DNA of 64,000 nt from Prochlorococcus sp. AG-402-C09 (GCA_003279565.1 QCHN01000002.1:1-64000), one strand, 5' to 3'. Shown: positions 1 to 8,317, counted from the stretch's first letter. Notes: generated by a model from the letters alone, not told the origin. Made by a program: numbers and translations.

Positions 1-96
1 GTTATGAAAAAGATGTTAGAAGGCCAAGGCTTTAAAATAGAAACTTTTCAAAGACCTTTTTCTCCTGAGATAGGTGCTTACGAGTATGAGGATTGA
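1..96 (+). CDS. ureE: UreE urease accessory protein, C-terminal end only
   Basis: The window opens inside this gene; only its last 31 codons before the TGA stop are present. The tail has the residues PFSPEIGAYEYED, and a proline-rich end leading into PE.GAY is typical of the metallochaperone UreE, which delivers nickel to the urease active site. The tail lacks the His-rich extension found in some UreE proteins. The next gene is ureF only 12 bases downstream, followed by ureG, which strongly supports the call. The call rests on a short fragment plus context. Confidence 0.75.
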   Translation, partial: VMKKMLEGQGFKIETFQRPFSPEIGAYEYED

Positions 97-108
97 TTAA
101 TTCAGTTT

Positions 109-780
109 ATGAAACTTGAGCTTTTACAATTAATTAGCCCATCATTACCAGTTGGCGCCTTTAGTTACTCAGAAGGATTGGAGTGGCTTGTTCATAATAA
201 AAAAGTGTATGACGAGACAACACTTTTTAATTGGATTGAAAGTGAACTTTCTCGAGGTCAGATAACAATTGAGGCAAGCTCAATTTCTCACTTAATGCGA
301 GCCCTAGTAAATTGGAAGGATCACCAAGATGTTCAATATAAGTTAATTGTTCAAGAGTGGAATTCTTGGCTTGGTTCATTAAGAGATTCTCCTGAGGTTA
401 GATCTCAACAAAAACAAATGGGCGAATCTTTACTACAGCTTTTAATTGATATGGATTATCCTCTTCCTGGTAATGAAAAGAAATTTATATGGCCTATAGC
501 TTGGGCTTGGGCTGGAGTATGCTGGGATATAACCAAAATTGATATGGTGGAGGGTTATTTATATAGTTGGGTAGCCAATCAATTAAGTGCGGCATTAAGG
601 CTATTGTCATTAGGGCCAACAAAAGCTCAACAGCTTCAAAAAAAATCCCTATTACTTATTAAGTCTCAGGCAAGTTACTTGTCGCAACAGAATCCGAAAG
701 AAATTTGGATTAGCGATGTTGGCGCGATTATGGCACAACAATCTCATATAGAACTTTATTCAAGATTATTTAGAAACTAA
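109..780 (+). CDS. ureF: UreF urease accessory protein
   Basis: Cytoplasmic urease maturation factor. UreF forms a complex with UreD/H and UreG that loads nickel into apo-urease. The 223 residues match the family length, and the start [20 protein letters not shown] is the conserved UreF N-terminus. The protein is mostly helical, as in the family, and a typical segment at about residues 157-175 reads [18 protein letters not shown]. It lies between ureE and ureG and its TAA stop shares one base with the ureG ATG, so the two are translationally coupled. Without urease the genes would have no role, so the ureABC genes are expected nearby but outside this window. Confidence 0.96.
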   Translation: MKLELLQLISPSLPVGAFSYSEGLEWLVHNKKVYDETTLFNWIESELSRGQITIEASSISHLMRALVNWKDHQDVQYKLIVQEWNSWLGSLRDSPEVRSQQKQMGESLLQLLIDMDYPLPGNEKKFIWPIAWAWAGVCWDITKIDMVEGYLYSWVANQLSAALRLLSLGPTKAQQLQKKSLLLIKSQASYLSQQNPKEIWISDVGAIMAQQSHIELYSRLFRN

Positions 781-1388
781 TGGAAAGTAAATTGAGAGTT
801 GGGATAGCTGGACCAGTTGGATCCGGTAAAACGGCTATCATTCAGAGATTATGTGAAAACCTAAAAGATCAATTAGAAATTGCAGTTGTAACCAATGATA
901 TCTATACACAAGAAGATGCAAAATTTTTAACTAAATCAAAGGCGTTGGCTCCTGAACGAATCAAGGGAGTTGAAACTGGTGGATGCCCACATACAGCGAT
1001 AAGGGAAGATTGCTCTATAAACCGTATTGCGGTTGAAGAGTTAGAACAGAAATTTACTACTTTAGATTTAGTATTTGTTGAAAGTGGTGGCGATAATCTT
1101 GCTGCGAGTTTTAGCCCTGAGTTAGTAGATTTATGTATATATATTATTGATGTCGCGGCAGGGGACAAGATACCCAGGAAAGGTGGACCAGGTATAACAC
1201 GTTCGGATTTATTAGTCATCAATAAGATTGACCTCGCTGAAATGGTTGGTGCAAGTTTAAAAATAATGGAGAGGGATACTTTATTAATGAGGGAGAATCT
1301 TCCTTGGTGCTTTACCAATACAAAAACAGGTGAAGGGATAGAAATAATTGAAGAGTTTTTGTGTAATCAGATACCTTCTGTTCGATAG
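780..1388 (+). CDS. ureG: UreG urease accessory GTPase
   Basis: SIMIBI-class GTPase that hydrolyses GTP to drive nickel insertion into urease. The 202-residue protein has a P-loop GPVGSGKT at residues 11-18, the nickel-binding CPH motif ([13 protein letters not shown], about residues 66-78), the segment [11 protein letters not shown], and an NKID guanine-specificity motif at about residue 148. It starts at the ATG overlapping the ureF stop. It ends just before an NtcA box and the urtA gene, so urease maturation and urea uptake sit side by side. No anomalies are seen. Confidence 0.97.
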   Translation: MESKLRVGIAGPVGSGKTAIIQRLCENLKDQLEIAVVTNDIYTQEDAKFLTKSKALAPERIKGVETGGCPHTAIREDCSINRIAVEELEQKFTTLDLVFVESGGDNLAASFSPELVDLCIYIIDVAAGDKIPRKGGPGITRSDLLVINKIDLAEMVGASLKIMERDTLLMRENLPWCFTNTKTGEGIEIIEEFLCNQIPSVR

Positions 1389-1391
1389 AAC

Positions 1392-1405
1392 GTATTAACA
1401 GATAC
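1392..1405 (+). promoter_or_regulatory. NtcA binding site upstream of urtA
   Basis: The sequence GTATTAACAGATAC is an exact match to the NtcA consensus GTA-N8-TAC. It lies four bases after the ureG stop and about 125 bases before the urtA ATG. NtcA is the cyanobacterial nitrogen-control activator and is known to drive urt genes, so control of urtA by nitrogen limitation is expected. A -10 element about 22 bases downstream is not clear-cut, so the transcription start near 1440 is inferred from usual NtcA spacing. Confidence 0.85.
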
Positions 1406-1529
1406 GAAAACTTATCTTCGTTTACTGAAATAGCCAGAACAGTTTCATTTGCTACAAAAAAAGGGGTGTTCAGTTGGATACTTTTCCTAAACCCCAAGGT
1501 GGGCAAACAACGAATTTAGTTAGTAATTC

Positions 1530-2807
1530 ATGAAGCTTTCAAAGCGCATTTTTGCAGGTTTAGCTACTGCCTCATTAGCAGTAACTGTTACTGCTTGTGG
1601 TGGATCAGATTCCTCAGGCAACTTTGATGACACCGTCACTGTTGGAATTCTCCACTCCTTGTCGGGGACAATGGCAATCTCCGAATCAACTCTTGTTGAT
1701 ACAGAGAAAATGGCTATTGAGGAAATTAATGCAGCTGGCGGTGTAACAGTCGACGGCAAAAGCTATAAAATTGAGTACATCGTTGAAGATGGTGCATCAG
1801 ATTGGCCTACCTTCGCTGAGAAATCCAAGAAGTTAATTGATCAGGATGGAGTACCAGTTGTCTTTGGCGGCTGGACTTCTGCAAGTCGTAAGGCAATGCT
1901 TCCGGTTTATGAATCTAAAGATGCATTCCTTTATTACCCTATTCAATATGAAGCACAAGAGTGCTCCAATAACATCTTCTATACAGGAGCGACTCCTAAT
2001 CAGCAATCTGAGCCTGCTACTGATTTCATGTACAAGCGCTCACCAGCGGCTGGAGGAGATTTCTTCTTAGTTGGTTCTGATTATGTTTTCCCAAGAACTT
2101 CTAACACAATTACTAAAGCTCAAGTTAAACAACTTGGAGGTAAAGTTGTTGGAGAAGACTATCTACCTTTAGGTAATACAGAGGTGGCTCCTATTATCTC
2201 CAAGATTAAAGTTGCTCTTCCTGATGGTGGAATCATCGTTAACACTTTGAACGGTGATCAAAACGTTGCTTTCTTTAAACAAATCCAGGACGCAGGAATC
2301 ACTCCTTCCAATGGTTATTACGTAATGAACTACTCCATTGCGGAAGAAGAGATTAGTACGATTGGACCTGAGTTCCTTGAAGGTCACTATGGTGCTTGGA
2401 ACTACATGATGTCTATTGATACTCCAGCCTCTAAGAAATTTGCTAAGAGTTTTAAGAAGAGATGGGGTAGTGATCGTGTCGTAGCTGATCCTCAAGAATC
2501 TGCTTATAACATGGTTTATCTTTGGAAGCAGGCAGTTGAAGATGCAGGAACATTTGATGACAATGCTGTTAGAGAAGCATTGGTTGGTCAGACATTCGAT
2601 GCTCCCCAAGGGCCAGTAGAAGTTATGGCAAATCATCACCTATCTCAAACAGTGAGAATCGGTGAAATCAACGCAGAGGGTGGATTTACTATCCTTGAAG
2701 AAACTGGAGTAGTTGAACCACAAGCATGGAACCAAAAACATCCAAGTTCAAAAGGTTACGCTTGTGATTGGACTGATCCTAAGAAAGGTGAAAAATATAG
2801 GATGTGA
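1530..2807 (+). CDS. urtA: UrtA urea ABC transporter substrate-binding lipoprotein
   Basis: Periplasmic, membrane-anchored urea receptor of the high-affinity transporter UrtABCDE. The 425-residue protein begins with a lipoprotein signal: basic MKLSKR, a hydrophobic stretch, and a lipobox VTAC with the lipidated cysteine at residue 23, followed by a GGSDSSG linker. The mature part is a type I periplasmic binding fold with the family start TVGILHSLSGTMAISE and the conserved VVFGGWTSASRKAMLPV segment. It stands alone before a strong terminator, so it is probably expressed well above urtBCDE, which is common for binding proteins. The NtcA box 125 bases upstream predicts induction when ammonium is scarce. 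Confidence 0.97.
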   Translation: MKLSKRIFAGLATASLAVTVTACGGSDSSGNFDDTVTVGILHSLSGTMAISESTLVDTEKMAIEEINAAGGVTVDGKSYKIEYIVEDGASDWPTFAEKSKKLIDQDGVPVVFGGWTSASRKAMLPVYESKDAFLYYPIQYEAQECSNNIFYTGATPNQQSEPATDFMYKRSPAAGGDFFLVGSDYVFPRTSNTITKAQVKQLGGKVVGEDYLPLGNTEVAPIISKIKVALPDGGIIVNTLNGDQNVAFFKQIQDAGITPSNGYYVMNYSIAEEEISTIGPEFLEGHYGAWNYMMSIDTPASKKFAKSFKKRWGSDRVVADPQESAYNMVYLWKQAVEDAGTFDDNAVREALVGQTFDAPQGPVEVMANHHLSQTVRIGEINAEGGFTILEETGVVEPQAWNQKHPSSKGYACDWTDPKKGEKYRM

Positions 2808-2837
2808 TTCAATTTTTGACTTATAAATAGATTCTAA

Positions 2838-2866
2838 TAAGGAGCCTTCGGGCTCCTTATTTCTTT
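2838..2866 (+). terminator. Intrinsic terminator between urtA and urtB
   Basis: A perfect 9-bp stem (2838-2846 with 2851-2859) closes a UUCG tetraloop with a C-G closing pair and is followed by a T-rich run, TTTCTTT. This is a textbook rho-independent terminator 30 bases after the urtA stop. As urtB begins only 20 bases further on with no other obvious promoter, the element probably lets a fraction of transcripts read through and sets the ratio of binding protein to membrane components. Confidence 0.88.
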
Positions 2867-2885
2867 AAAAAAATCAATCAAGCTA

Positions 2886-4043
2886 GTGCAACTTATTCTT
2901 GAAAGCCTTTTTAATGGCGTTGCTATTGGCTCAGTTTTGCTCGTCGCAGCACTGGGACTAGCCATTGTCTTCGGTTTAATGGGTGTCATCAATCTTGCTC
3001 ATGGGGAATTGATGATGCTTGGTGCTTATTCAACATACATAACCCAATTAATTTTCAAACAAGTTTCTTTCTTAAAACCTTTTTATGATTCGTATGTCAT
3101 AGTTGCAATTGGTATCGCTTTTTTAGTTAGTGGAACAGTTGGAATTCTTTTAGAGCGAACAGTTATTAGACGTCTCTATGGAAGTCCTCTTGAAACACTT
3201 TTAGCAACATGGGGAGTGAGCCTAATCCTTCAACAATTTGTTAGAAGTGTTCCGCTGGCCTATGCCAGTGGTTTGGTAATAGCACTTTTCTTTGGCCTAT
3301 TTACACCGCTATTTATTTCTGATGACTTACTTCATGGTGCAAAAGGTAAATTAATAAGAGCATGTACTTGGGGATTCTCAGCTTTATTAGGTGTAGCAAC
3401 AGGAGGTGTTTTGTCGTCTTTAGTAAGTAAACTTAGTCGCGCTAGTGCAAGGAATGTTGATGTTACAGCTCCCTCTTGGATGAGAGGTGGAATTGATTTT
3501 GTTGGAATTACTTTTCCTAAAACGCGTCTTTTAATAATCCTCATTACCTTAATATCTGTTTTAGTAGTAATTTTCTTTCTTGATAAAACAGCTTGGGGAA
3601 TGAGAATTAGAGCAGTAACTCAAAATAGACCAATGAGTGATTGTTTAGGTATATCCACTGAAACAGTAGATATTATTACTTTTGGAATAGGTTCTGGTCT
3701 CGCTGGTGTTGCAGGAGTTGCAGTTTCACTCCTTGGCTCAGTCGGACCAAATGTTGGTGGAAATTACATTGTGGGATGTTTTATGGTTGTTGTTCTTGGT
3801 GGAGTGGGCAATTTATTAGGAACAATCCTTGCTTCTTTCTCTATTGGAATAATGACTGATTTGATAGGAGCAGGACGACTACTTACTATTTGGCCAGATA
3901 TGCCTTCCCCTCTTTATTCAACAATAGATTTTTTTGCAACAACAAGCATGGCTAGAGTAATGATATTTGCTCTGATAGTAATATTCCTTCAATTTAAACC
4001 AACTGGGATGTTCCCACAAAAAGGAAGAATGGTGGAGTCTTGA
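2886..4043 (+). CDS. urtB: UrtB urea ABC transporter permease
   Basis: Inner-membrane permease of the branched-chain amino-acid/urea (LivH-like) family. The 385-residue protein has about eight hydrophobic segments and the LivH-type start VALGLAIVFGLMGVINLAHG within its first 40 residues, plus the late GVGNLLGTILASFSIGI region. A hydrophilic stretch at about residues 175-215 is longer than in LivH, as in UrtB proteins. It starts with GTG. Its stop is followed directly by urtC. It works with UrtC, which forms the second half of the pore. Confidence 0.95.
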   Translation: MQLILESLFNGVAIGSVLLVAALGLAIVFGLMGVINLAHGELMMLGAYSTYITQLIFKQVSFLKPFYDSYVIVAIGIAFLVSGTVGILLERTVIRRLYGSPLETLLATWGVSLILQQFVRSVPLAYASGLVIALFFGLFTPLFISDDLLHGAKGKLIRACTWGFSALLGVATGGVLSSLVSKLSRASARNVDVTAPSWMRGGIDFVGITFPKTRLLIILITLISVLVVIFFLDKTAWGMRIRAVTQNRPMSDCLGISTETVDIITFGIGSGLAGVAGVAVSLLGSVGPNVGGNYIVGCFMVVVLGGVGNLLGTILASFSIGIMTDLIGAGRLLTIWPDMPSPLYSTIDFFATTSMARVMIFALIVIFLQFKPTGMFPQKGRMVES

Positions 4044-4046
4044 TTG

Positions 4047-5174
4047 ATGAGTATTTTTTCTACAAAAAAAAGTTGGATTAACTTAACTATTTGGGTATTA
4101 CTTATTGCCCTAATTATTGCTGCACCCTCAGTGCTTCCTGTTTTTAGATTAAATCTATTAGGAAGATATTTATCGCTTGCAATAGTTGCATTAGGAGTGG
4201 ATTTGATTTGGGGATTCACAGGAATGTTGAGTTTAGGTCAAGGAATTTTCTTTGCACTTGGTGGATATTGTGCTGCGATGTTCCTCCAATTGAATAGTGC
4301 AGGAGAATTCCCAAATGGTATCCCTGAGTTTTTTGGTTTATATGGAGTCGAAAAGCTTCCATTTTTCTGGGAACCTTTTAAAAGTTCAATTTTTACTATT
4401 ATTTCCATTTGGCTGATACCGGCTATTATTGCTGGTCTTCTTGGGTATTTAGTGTTTAGAAATAGAATAAAAGGTGTTTATTTTTCAATCCTTACACAAG
4501 CGGCTCTTTTGGTTTTTTTTAATTTCTTTAATGGACAGCAGAAATTGATTAATGGAACAAATGGTTTGAAAACAGATGTGACTCAACTTTTTGGACAAAT
4601 GGTAGGTTCAGAAATAATGCAAAGATGGTTCTTTTGGATATCAGCTGTTTTAGTAATACTTGCCTGGTTTTTTGCCAGGTGGATTGTTCGAGATAGATTT
4701 GGAAATATCCTTATTGGAATTAGAGACGATGAAGCTCGAGTTCGTTTCACTGGTTATAATCCAGTAATTTTTAAAACAATAATATTTTCAATAGCAGGAG
4801 GCTTAGCTGGTATTTCAGGGGCTTTGTATACAGTTCAATCTGGAATAGTTTCTCCACAGTTTATGACTGTCCCTTTCTCTATAGAAATGGTTATTTGGGT
4901 TGCCGTGGGTGGGAGAGGAACTTTGCTAGGTGCAATACTTGGAGCTGTTTTAATTAATTATGCAAAAAGTTTGGTAAGTGAAGCATTACCAGCAAGCTGG
5001 ATGTTTATTCAAGGTGGATTATTTATTCTTGTTGTAACAGCTCTTCCAGAGGGGGTACTAGGATGGATTAGGAAAGACGGTCCAAAGAAATTATTGTTTT
5101 TACTTGGGATTAATAAAAAATTAGAAACATATCCAAGTCTTGAAGTCAATGAACAAGGTGAGGTGAAATCATGA
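4047..5174 (+). CDS. urtC: UrtC urea ABC transporter permease
   Basis: Second inner-membrane permease, LivM-like, pairing with UrtB. It has about eight to ten hydrophobic segments and the LivM signature LGVDLIWGFTGMLSLGQGIF near residue 50. The permease/ATPase contact region IGIRDDEARVRFTGY lies near residue 225. An in-frame TTG at 4044 touches the urtB stop, but the ATG at 4047 is the simpler start. The end overlaps urtD in an ATGA. There is nothing unusual about length or composition. Confidence 0.95.
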   Translation: MSIFSTKKSWINLTIWVLLIALIIAAPSVLPVFRLNLLGRYLSLAIVALGVDLIWGFTGMLSLGQGIFFALGGYCAAMFLQLNSAGEFPNGIPEFFGLYGVEKLPFFWEPFKSSIFTIISIWLIPAIIAGLLGYLVFRNRIKGVYFSILTQAALLVFFNFFNGQQKLINGTNGLKTDVTQLFGQMVGSEIMQRWFFWISAVLVILAWFFARWIVRDRFGNILIGIRDDEARVRFTGYNPVIFKTIIFSIAGGLAGISGALYTVQSGIVSPQFMTVPFSIEMVIWVAVGGRGTLLGAILGAVLINYAKSLVSEALPASWMFIQGGLFILVVTALPEGVLGWIRKDGPKKLLFLLGINKKLETYPSLEVNEQGEVKS

Positions 5175-5923
5175 CTTCTCCATTGCTAGAGCTAAAACAA
5201 ATTTCAGTTAGTTTTGAAGGATTCCTTGCTCTCAGAGATCTTAATCTGGTTTTGAATCAGGGTGATCTTAGAGCAGTTATTGGTCCCAACGGTGCAGGTA
5301 AAACTACATTCTTAGATGTCATTACAGGGAAAGTAGCACCTACAAAGGGTGACGTGATTTTTAAAGAAAAATCGTTGATTGGTCAAAAAGAGTTTTGTAT
5401 AGCGCGTAAAGGGATTGGAAGAAAATTTCAAAGTCCTAGGATATTTGAGAATTTATCTGTGCAAGAAAACCTAGCTCTAGCAGTGAGTAGACCTAAAACT
5501 CCTTTGTCTTTATTGATGAATAGTTTAAAGGTCAAGCATTTAGATCAAATTCAACATTTGATGAGTATTGTCAACCTTCAATCAAAAGCCAATATAAGGG
5601 CCGGAGCGCTTTCTCATGGTCAAAAACAATGGCTTGAGATTGCGATGCTAGTGGGACAAGACCCTGACCTTTTACTTGTTGATGAACCTGTTGCTGGTTT
5701 GACTGATGAAGAAACAGATTTAACTGCTGATCTTCTTAAATCTTTAGCGGGTGATCATACAGTTTTAGTCATTGATCATGATATGGAATTTATTCGTAGA
5801 CTTGATTGCCCTGTTAGTGTTTTACACCAAGGTCATGTATTGAAAGAGGGTTCCATGAGTGACATACAAAAAGATCCATTAGTGATAGAGGTTTATTTAG
5901 GTAAATCGGAGGAGGAAGAATAA
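5171..5923 (+). CDS. urtD: UrtD urea ABC transporter ATPase
   Basis: Cytoplasmic ATPase of the LivG type. Its 250 residues contain Walker A GPNGAGKTT (about 37-45), a LivG-like GIGRKFQSPRIFENLSVQEN segment, the ABC signature in the degenerate form LSHGQKQWLEI, Walker B LLLVDEP and the switch histidine in VIDHDMEF. The start overlaps the urtC stop by four bases, and the stop overlaps urtE by one base. This shows a coupled urtBCDE unit. The SHGQ version of the signature is usual for UrtD. Confidence 0.96.
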   Translation: MTSPLLELKQISVSFEGFLALRDLNLVLNQGDLRAVIGPNGAGKTTFLDVITGKVAPTKGDVIFKEKSLIGQKEFCIARKGIGRKFQSPRIFENLSVQENLALAVSRPKTPLSLLMNSLKVKHLDQIQHLMSIVNLQSKANIRAGALSHGQKQWLEIAMLVGQDPDLLLVDEPVAGLTDEETDLTADLLKSLAGDHTVLVIDHDMEFIRRLDCPVSVLHQGHVLKEGSMSDIQKDPLVIEVYLGKSEEEE

Positions 5924-6630
5924 TGACTATGCTTCAGATAAAAGGCTTGAATACCTACTATGGCGAAAGTCATATTCTTCGAGATGTTGATATGAATATC
6001 AATCAAGGTGAGATGATTTGTCTTATAGGTCGAAATGGAGTAGGTAAAACAACTTTGCTTAAATCTTTAATAGGGTTATTAACTCCACGGCGTGGAGAGA
6101 TTGTTTTTAATGGAGATTTGGTTAATAGAAAGCCACCTCATCAAAGGGCTCGTTCCGGAATTGCGTATGTTCCCCAAGGACGAGAAATAATACCTTATTT
6201 GACTGTCGAGGAAAATCTTCAACTTGGATTGGAAGCTTTACCAGGAGGTTTGGCAAAGCATAAACAGATTGATGAATTGGTATATGAACTTTTCCCTGTC
6301 TTAAAACAATTTCTAGCTCGTAAGGGAGGTGACTTAAGCGGTGGGCAGCAGCAACAACTTGCAATTGCTCGAGCATTACTTGGGAAACCAAAGTTGCTTT
6401 TACTTGATGAACCAACTGAAGGAATACAACCAAATATCGTTCAAGATATTGAGTCTGCAGTTAAAAGGATCATTAGTGAGACTGGTGTTGGGGTTTTATT
6501 GGTAGAGCAACATCTGCATTTTGTGAGGCAAGCAGATCGTTATTATGCAATGCAACGCGGAGGCATAGTTGCAAATGGACCAACTAGTGAATTAAGTAAA
6601 GCTGTGGTAGAGAAGTTCCTTAGTGTTTAA
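5923..6630 (+). CDS. urtE: UrtE urea ABC transporter ATPase
   Basis: Second cytoplasmic ATPase, LivF-like. Its 235 residues contain Walker A GRNGVGKTT at about 36-44, signature LSGGQQQQLAIARALL, Walker B LLLLDEP and the switch histidine in LLVEQHLHFV. UrtD and UrtE form the heterodimer that powers urea import. The ATG lies in a TAATG overlap with urtD, with another in-frame ATG two codons later. It is the last gene of the operon. A small gene on the other strand converges on it, its stop lying two bases past the urtE stop. Confidence 0.96.
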   Translation: MTMLQIKGLNTYYGESHILRDVDMNINQGEMICLIGRNGVGKTTLLKSLIGLLTPRRGEIVFNGDLVNRKPPHQRARSGIAYVPQGREIIPYLTVEENLQLGLEALPGGLAKHKQIDELVYELFPVLKQFLARKGGDLSGGQQQQLAIARALLGKPKLLLLDEPTEGIQPNIVQDIESAVKRIISETGVGVLLVEQHLHFVRQADRYYAMQRGGIVANGPTSELSKAVVEKFLSV

Positions 6631-6632
6631 GT

Positions 6633-6776
6633 CTATTTTGTTTGAGTAAAAGCAGTTTCTTGCTCTATTTTGTCTTGGCAAGTAGAGCAAAGAATATGAC
6701 CTTTTTTTTTCCAAAAAGTCTTTGTTGACCTTTCGATATTTTGTCCACAGCCAAGGCATTTGAAGAGTGGACTCAT
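6633..6776 (-). CDS. Small zinc-ribbon-like protein (47 aa), unknown function
   Basis: A 47-residue reading frame starting at an ATG and reading MSPLFKCLGCGQNIERSTKT at its N-terminus. It has two CxxC knuckles (CLGC at 7-10 and CSTC at 30-33), spaced as in a single small zinc ribbon. The rest is basic and hydrophilic. The gene faces urtE tail to tail with two bases between stops. Such stand-alone ribbons bind zinc and often nucleic acid or a protein partner, but no specific function can be assigned. The regular pairs of cysteines in a frame of this length are unlikely by chance. Confidence 0.7.
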   Translation of the reverse strand: MSPLFKCLGCGQNIERSTKTFWKKKGHILCSTCQDKIEQETAFTQTK

Positions 6777-6970
6777 TTATTACTGAATCTTTTTTATATA
6801 GTTATTTATCATACTATTTTCATTCTGTCTTAACAGATACAAGATTTTTGGGGCCGTAGACTTTGATTCTTAAAGATAATACTAATTTATTTGATTAACA
6901 TTAAAAAGCATTTTTTGATACTTGCTCTATTTGTTTAGTTTGTTATAAGTGGATCAGGTGATGCTATTGC

Positions 6971-7081
6971 ATGTCTTTCGAAAGATTAAGCAAAACTGAG
7001 ATAGTCAATGGCAGAATTGCAATGTCAGGTGTATTAGTTATTTTATTACTTGAAATAGTATCTAAGTTAAGTATTGCTTAG
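6971..7081 (+). CDS. hli: High-light-inducible (Hli) protein, minimal 36-aa form
   Basis: The 36-residue product contains EIVNGRIAMSGVLVILLLE, a good match to the chlorophyll-binding helix of the LHC/Hli superfamily (ExxNGRxAMxG). The Glu and Asn of the motif are chlorophyll ligands, and the Arg pairs with Glu of a partner helix. There is a single membrane helix and almost no N-terminal extension, so the protein must dimerise. Hli proteins sit in the thylakoid membrane and protect photosystems and chlorophyll-synthesis enzymes under light or nutrient stress. It stands alone, with about 190 bases of non-coding DNA upstream in which I see no clear promoter. Confidence 0.85.
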   Translation: MSFERLSKTEIVNGRIAMSGVLVILLLEIVSKLSIA

Positions 7082-7128
7082 ATACTATATATATGAAATT
7101 AATTTGGTTTTAATAAAGCCTACTTAAA

Positions 7129-7659
7129 TTAAGCTACTTTTAAAAATAGAGAATCTTTTATTCTTTTGATTTCTCCATCTTTCCATAACCAGATAATAGG
7201 CTCTGTAGATTTTGCTTGTTGTAGATCAATTCTGTTTTCAATACTTATAGGATTAAATTCTGTATTCGATTCAAATTGTGTGTCTCTAATTGCCTGATTG
7301 ATAACAATACTTCCATCTTTTCCAGATATTGATCTATGAAATGTACCGATAGGTATTTGAAGTGCACCCATGAATCTATGGAGATAAATTATGTGATGGG
7401 GTTCATCCCAAAGAGGATTTAATAGTGTGAAGGTTCTATCCCCCTCAAGTACAAGATTATTATCTGTTTGATGATGGTGTACATAATATTGCTCAAAGCC
7501 ATTTAAATCAGGAGGTGAAGTTGCTCCTCCTCTATGAATAACGACATCACTACCATTTGAACCTTCAACACTGGCATCTAAAAAAGTTACTTCAGGAGTC
7601 TCTCGAAAAATATTAACCGGTACAAAATTGAGTTTCATTAAAAAATTTATTTGTTCCAA
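7129..7659 (-). CDS. Cupin-like conserved protein, unknown substrate
   Basis: I recognise no named family for this 176-residue protein, but the middle third looks like a cupin barrel: YYVHHHQTDNNLVLEGDRTF, then PHHIIYLHR, then QIPIGTFHRSISGKDGS at about residues 100-115. The spacing of His-rich strand, glycine turn and the late PxGTxH strand resembles the two cupin motifs, so a metal site is plausible. There is no signal peptide. It starts at the ATG at 7659; a second ATG at 7638 would remove seven residues and cannot be excluded. It stands alone among very small genes. Confidence 0.75.
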   Translation of the reverse strand: MEQINFLMKLNFVPVNIFRETPEVTFLDASVEGSNGSDVVIHRGGATSPPDLNGFEQYYVHHHQTDNNLVLEGDRTFTLLNPLWDEPHHIIYLHRFMGALQIPIGTFHRSISGKDGSIVINQAIRDTQFESNTEFNPISIENRIDLQQAKSTEPIIWLWKDGEIKRIKDSLFLKVA

Positions 7660-7861
7660 ACATTACTGGAATAAATATATCTAACTGTATTAATTAATTC
7701 ACTTTTAGAGAATTAATTATCTTTTGTGAAAGAAGAATAGTATTTGATTTTACTAAAAGGCATCAAATATGATTTGTTCTAGTTAGCTCACAAAGCAATT
7801 AATGATACATAAGATTATGAAAAATATTAATAAGTTAGATCACATAAAATATTATTAAGTC

Positions 7862-7972
7862 ATGGCTAAATCAACTATTAAAAATAAAAAACTTTTGATT
7901 GATGAAATGATTAAAACCTTTAAATCTATCCCCGCAACAGCGATAACTTTTTCGAACATAAAAAAAAATTAA
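7862..7972 (+). CDS. Possible small basic protein (36 aa)
   Basis: A short ATG-started frame giving a lysine-rich 36-residue peptide that begins MAKSTIKNKKLLIDEMIKTF. It ends 22 bases before the next small gene. There is no clear ribosome binding site and no family is recognisable. The AT-rich setting makes such frames fairly common by chance. It is recorded because the start is sensible and it abuts another small gene; it may be spurious. Confidence 0.25.
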   Translation: MAKSTIKNKKLLIDEMIKTFKSIPATAITFSNIKKN

Positions 7973-7994
7973 ACTCATAACTTACGATACATTT

Positions 7995-8201
7995 TTGAGA
8001 TACTTTGCTAGCGGATTATTTTTATTATCTCATGGCCTCTTGGTTTTAGATCACCTAGGAGTAGGAGCAGCTCTGCACGGGGTCGGTGAGGTCTTTTTTG
8101 CTCCATGGGCTATTAAACAGAAAGCATGGGACTTGGTTTTTATAGCTTTTTTGTTTGGTGCGTTTGATCTTTGGGGAACTTTGAAACTGGGATTTAATTA
8201 G
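7995..8201 (+). CDS. Small membrane protein (68 aa), unknown function
   Basis: A 68-residue hydrophobic protein with two likely membrane helices (about residues 5-32 and 45-62) around a short loop containing APWAIKQKAWD. The start used is TTG at 7995; no ATG lies in frame near it. The first helix carries histidines (LLSHGLLVLDHLG, then ALHGVGE) that could bind a cofactor, but this is only suggestive. The coherent hydrophobic pattern and full-length frame support a real gene. No family is recognised. Confidence 0.6.
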   Translation: MRYFASGLFLLSHGLLVLDHLGVGAALHGVGEVFFAPWAIKQKAWDLVFIAFLFGAFDLWGTLKLGFN

Positions 8202-8243
8202 AAACTTTAATAGTTTAAATATTCTTTTCATTCAAGATTGAGG

Positions 8244-8317
8244 AGGGAGGTCAAAACCCTTCCCAGTAGTGCTGACCTCCCTACAGAAAACTTTGGAAGG
8301 GTTTTCTGATATATCAG
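8244..8317 (+). ncRNA. Candidate structured RNA with interleaved inverted repeats
   Basis: Three perfect inverted repeats interlock here. Segment 8244-8253 pairs with 8273-8282 (10 bp). Segment 8254-8263 pairs with 8295-8304 (10 bp, extendable by one). Segment 8284-8291 pairs with 8301-8308 (8 bp, loop 8292-8300). The first and second repeats are in A-B-A'-B' order, i.e. pseudoknot topology. Alternatively the first and third form adjacent hairpins whose loops carry complementary CCTTCC (8258-8263) and GGAAGG (8295-8300), a kissing-loop layout. A 12-base palindrome at 8306-8317 follows. No protein-coding frame covers it. It lies downstream of the small membrane protein gene and could be its 3' element or an independent small RNA. 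The strand is undetermined; + is given by default. Confidence 0.5.

Noticed and set aside
902-1318. Open frame of 138 codons antisense to ureG
   Set aside because: It mirrors the highly conserved ureG frame, has no recognisable domain and no separate context.
2169-2639. Open frame of 156 codons antisense to urtA
   Set aside because: It lies wholly within urtA, and its composition fits a shadow of the coding strand.
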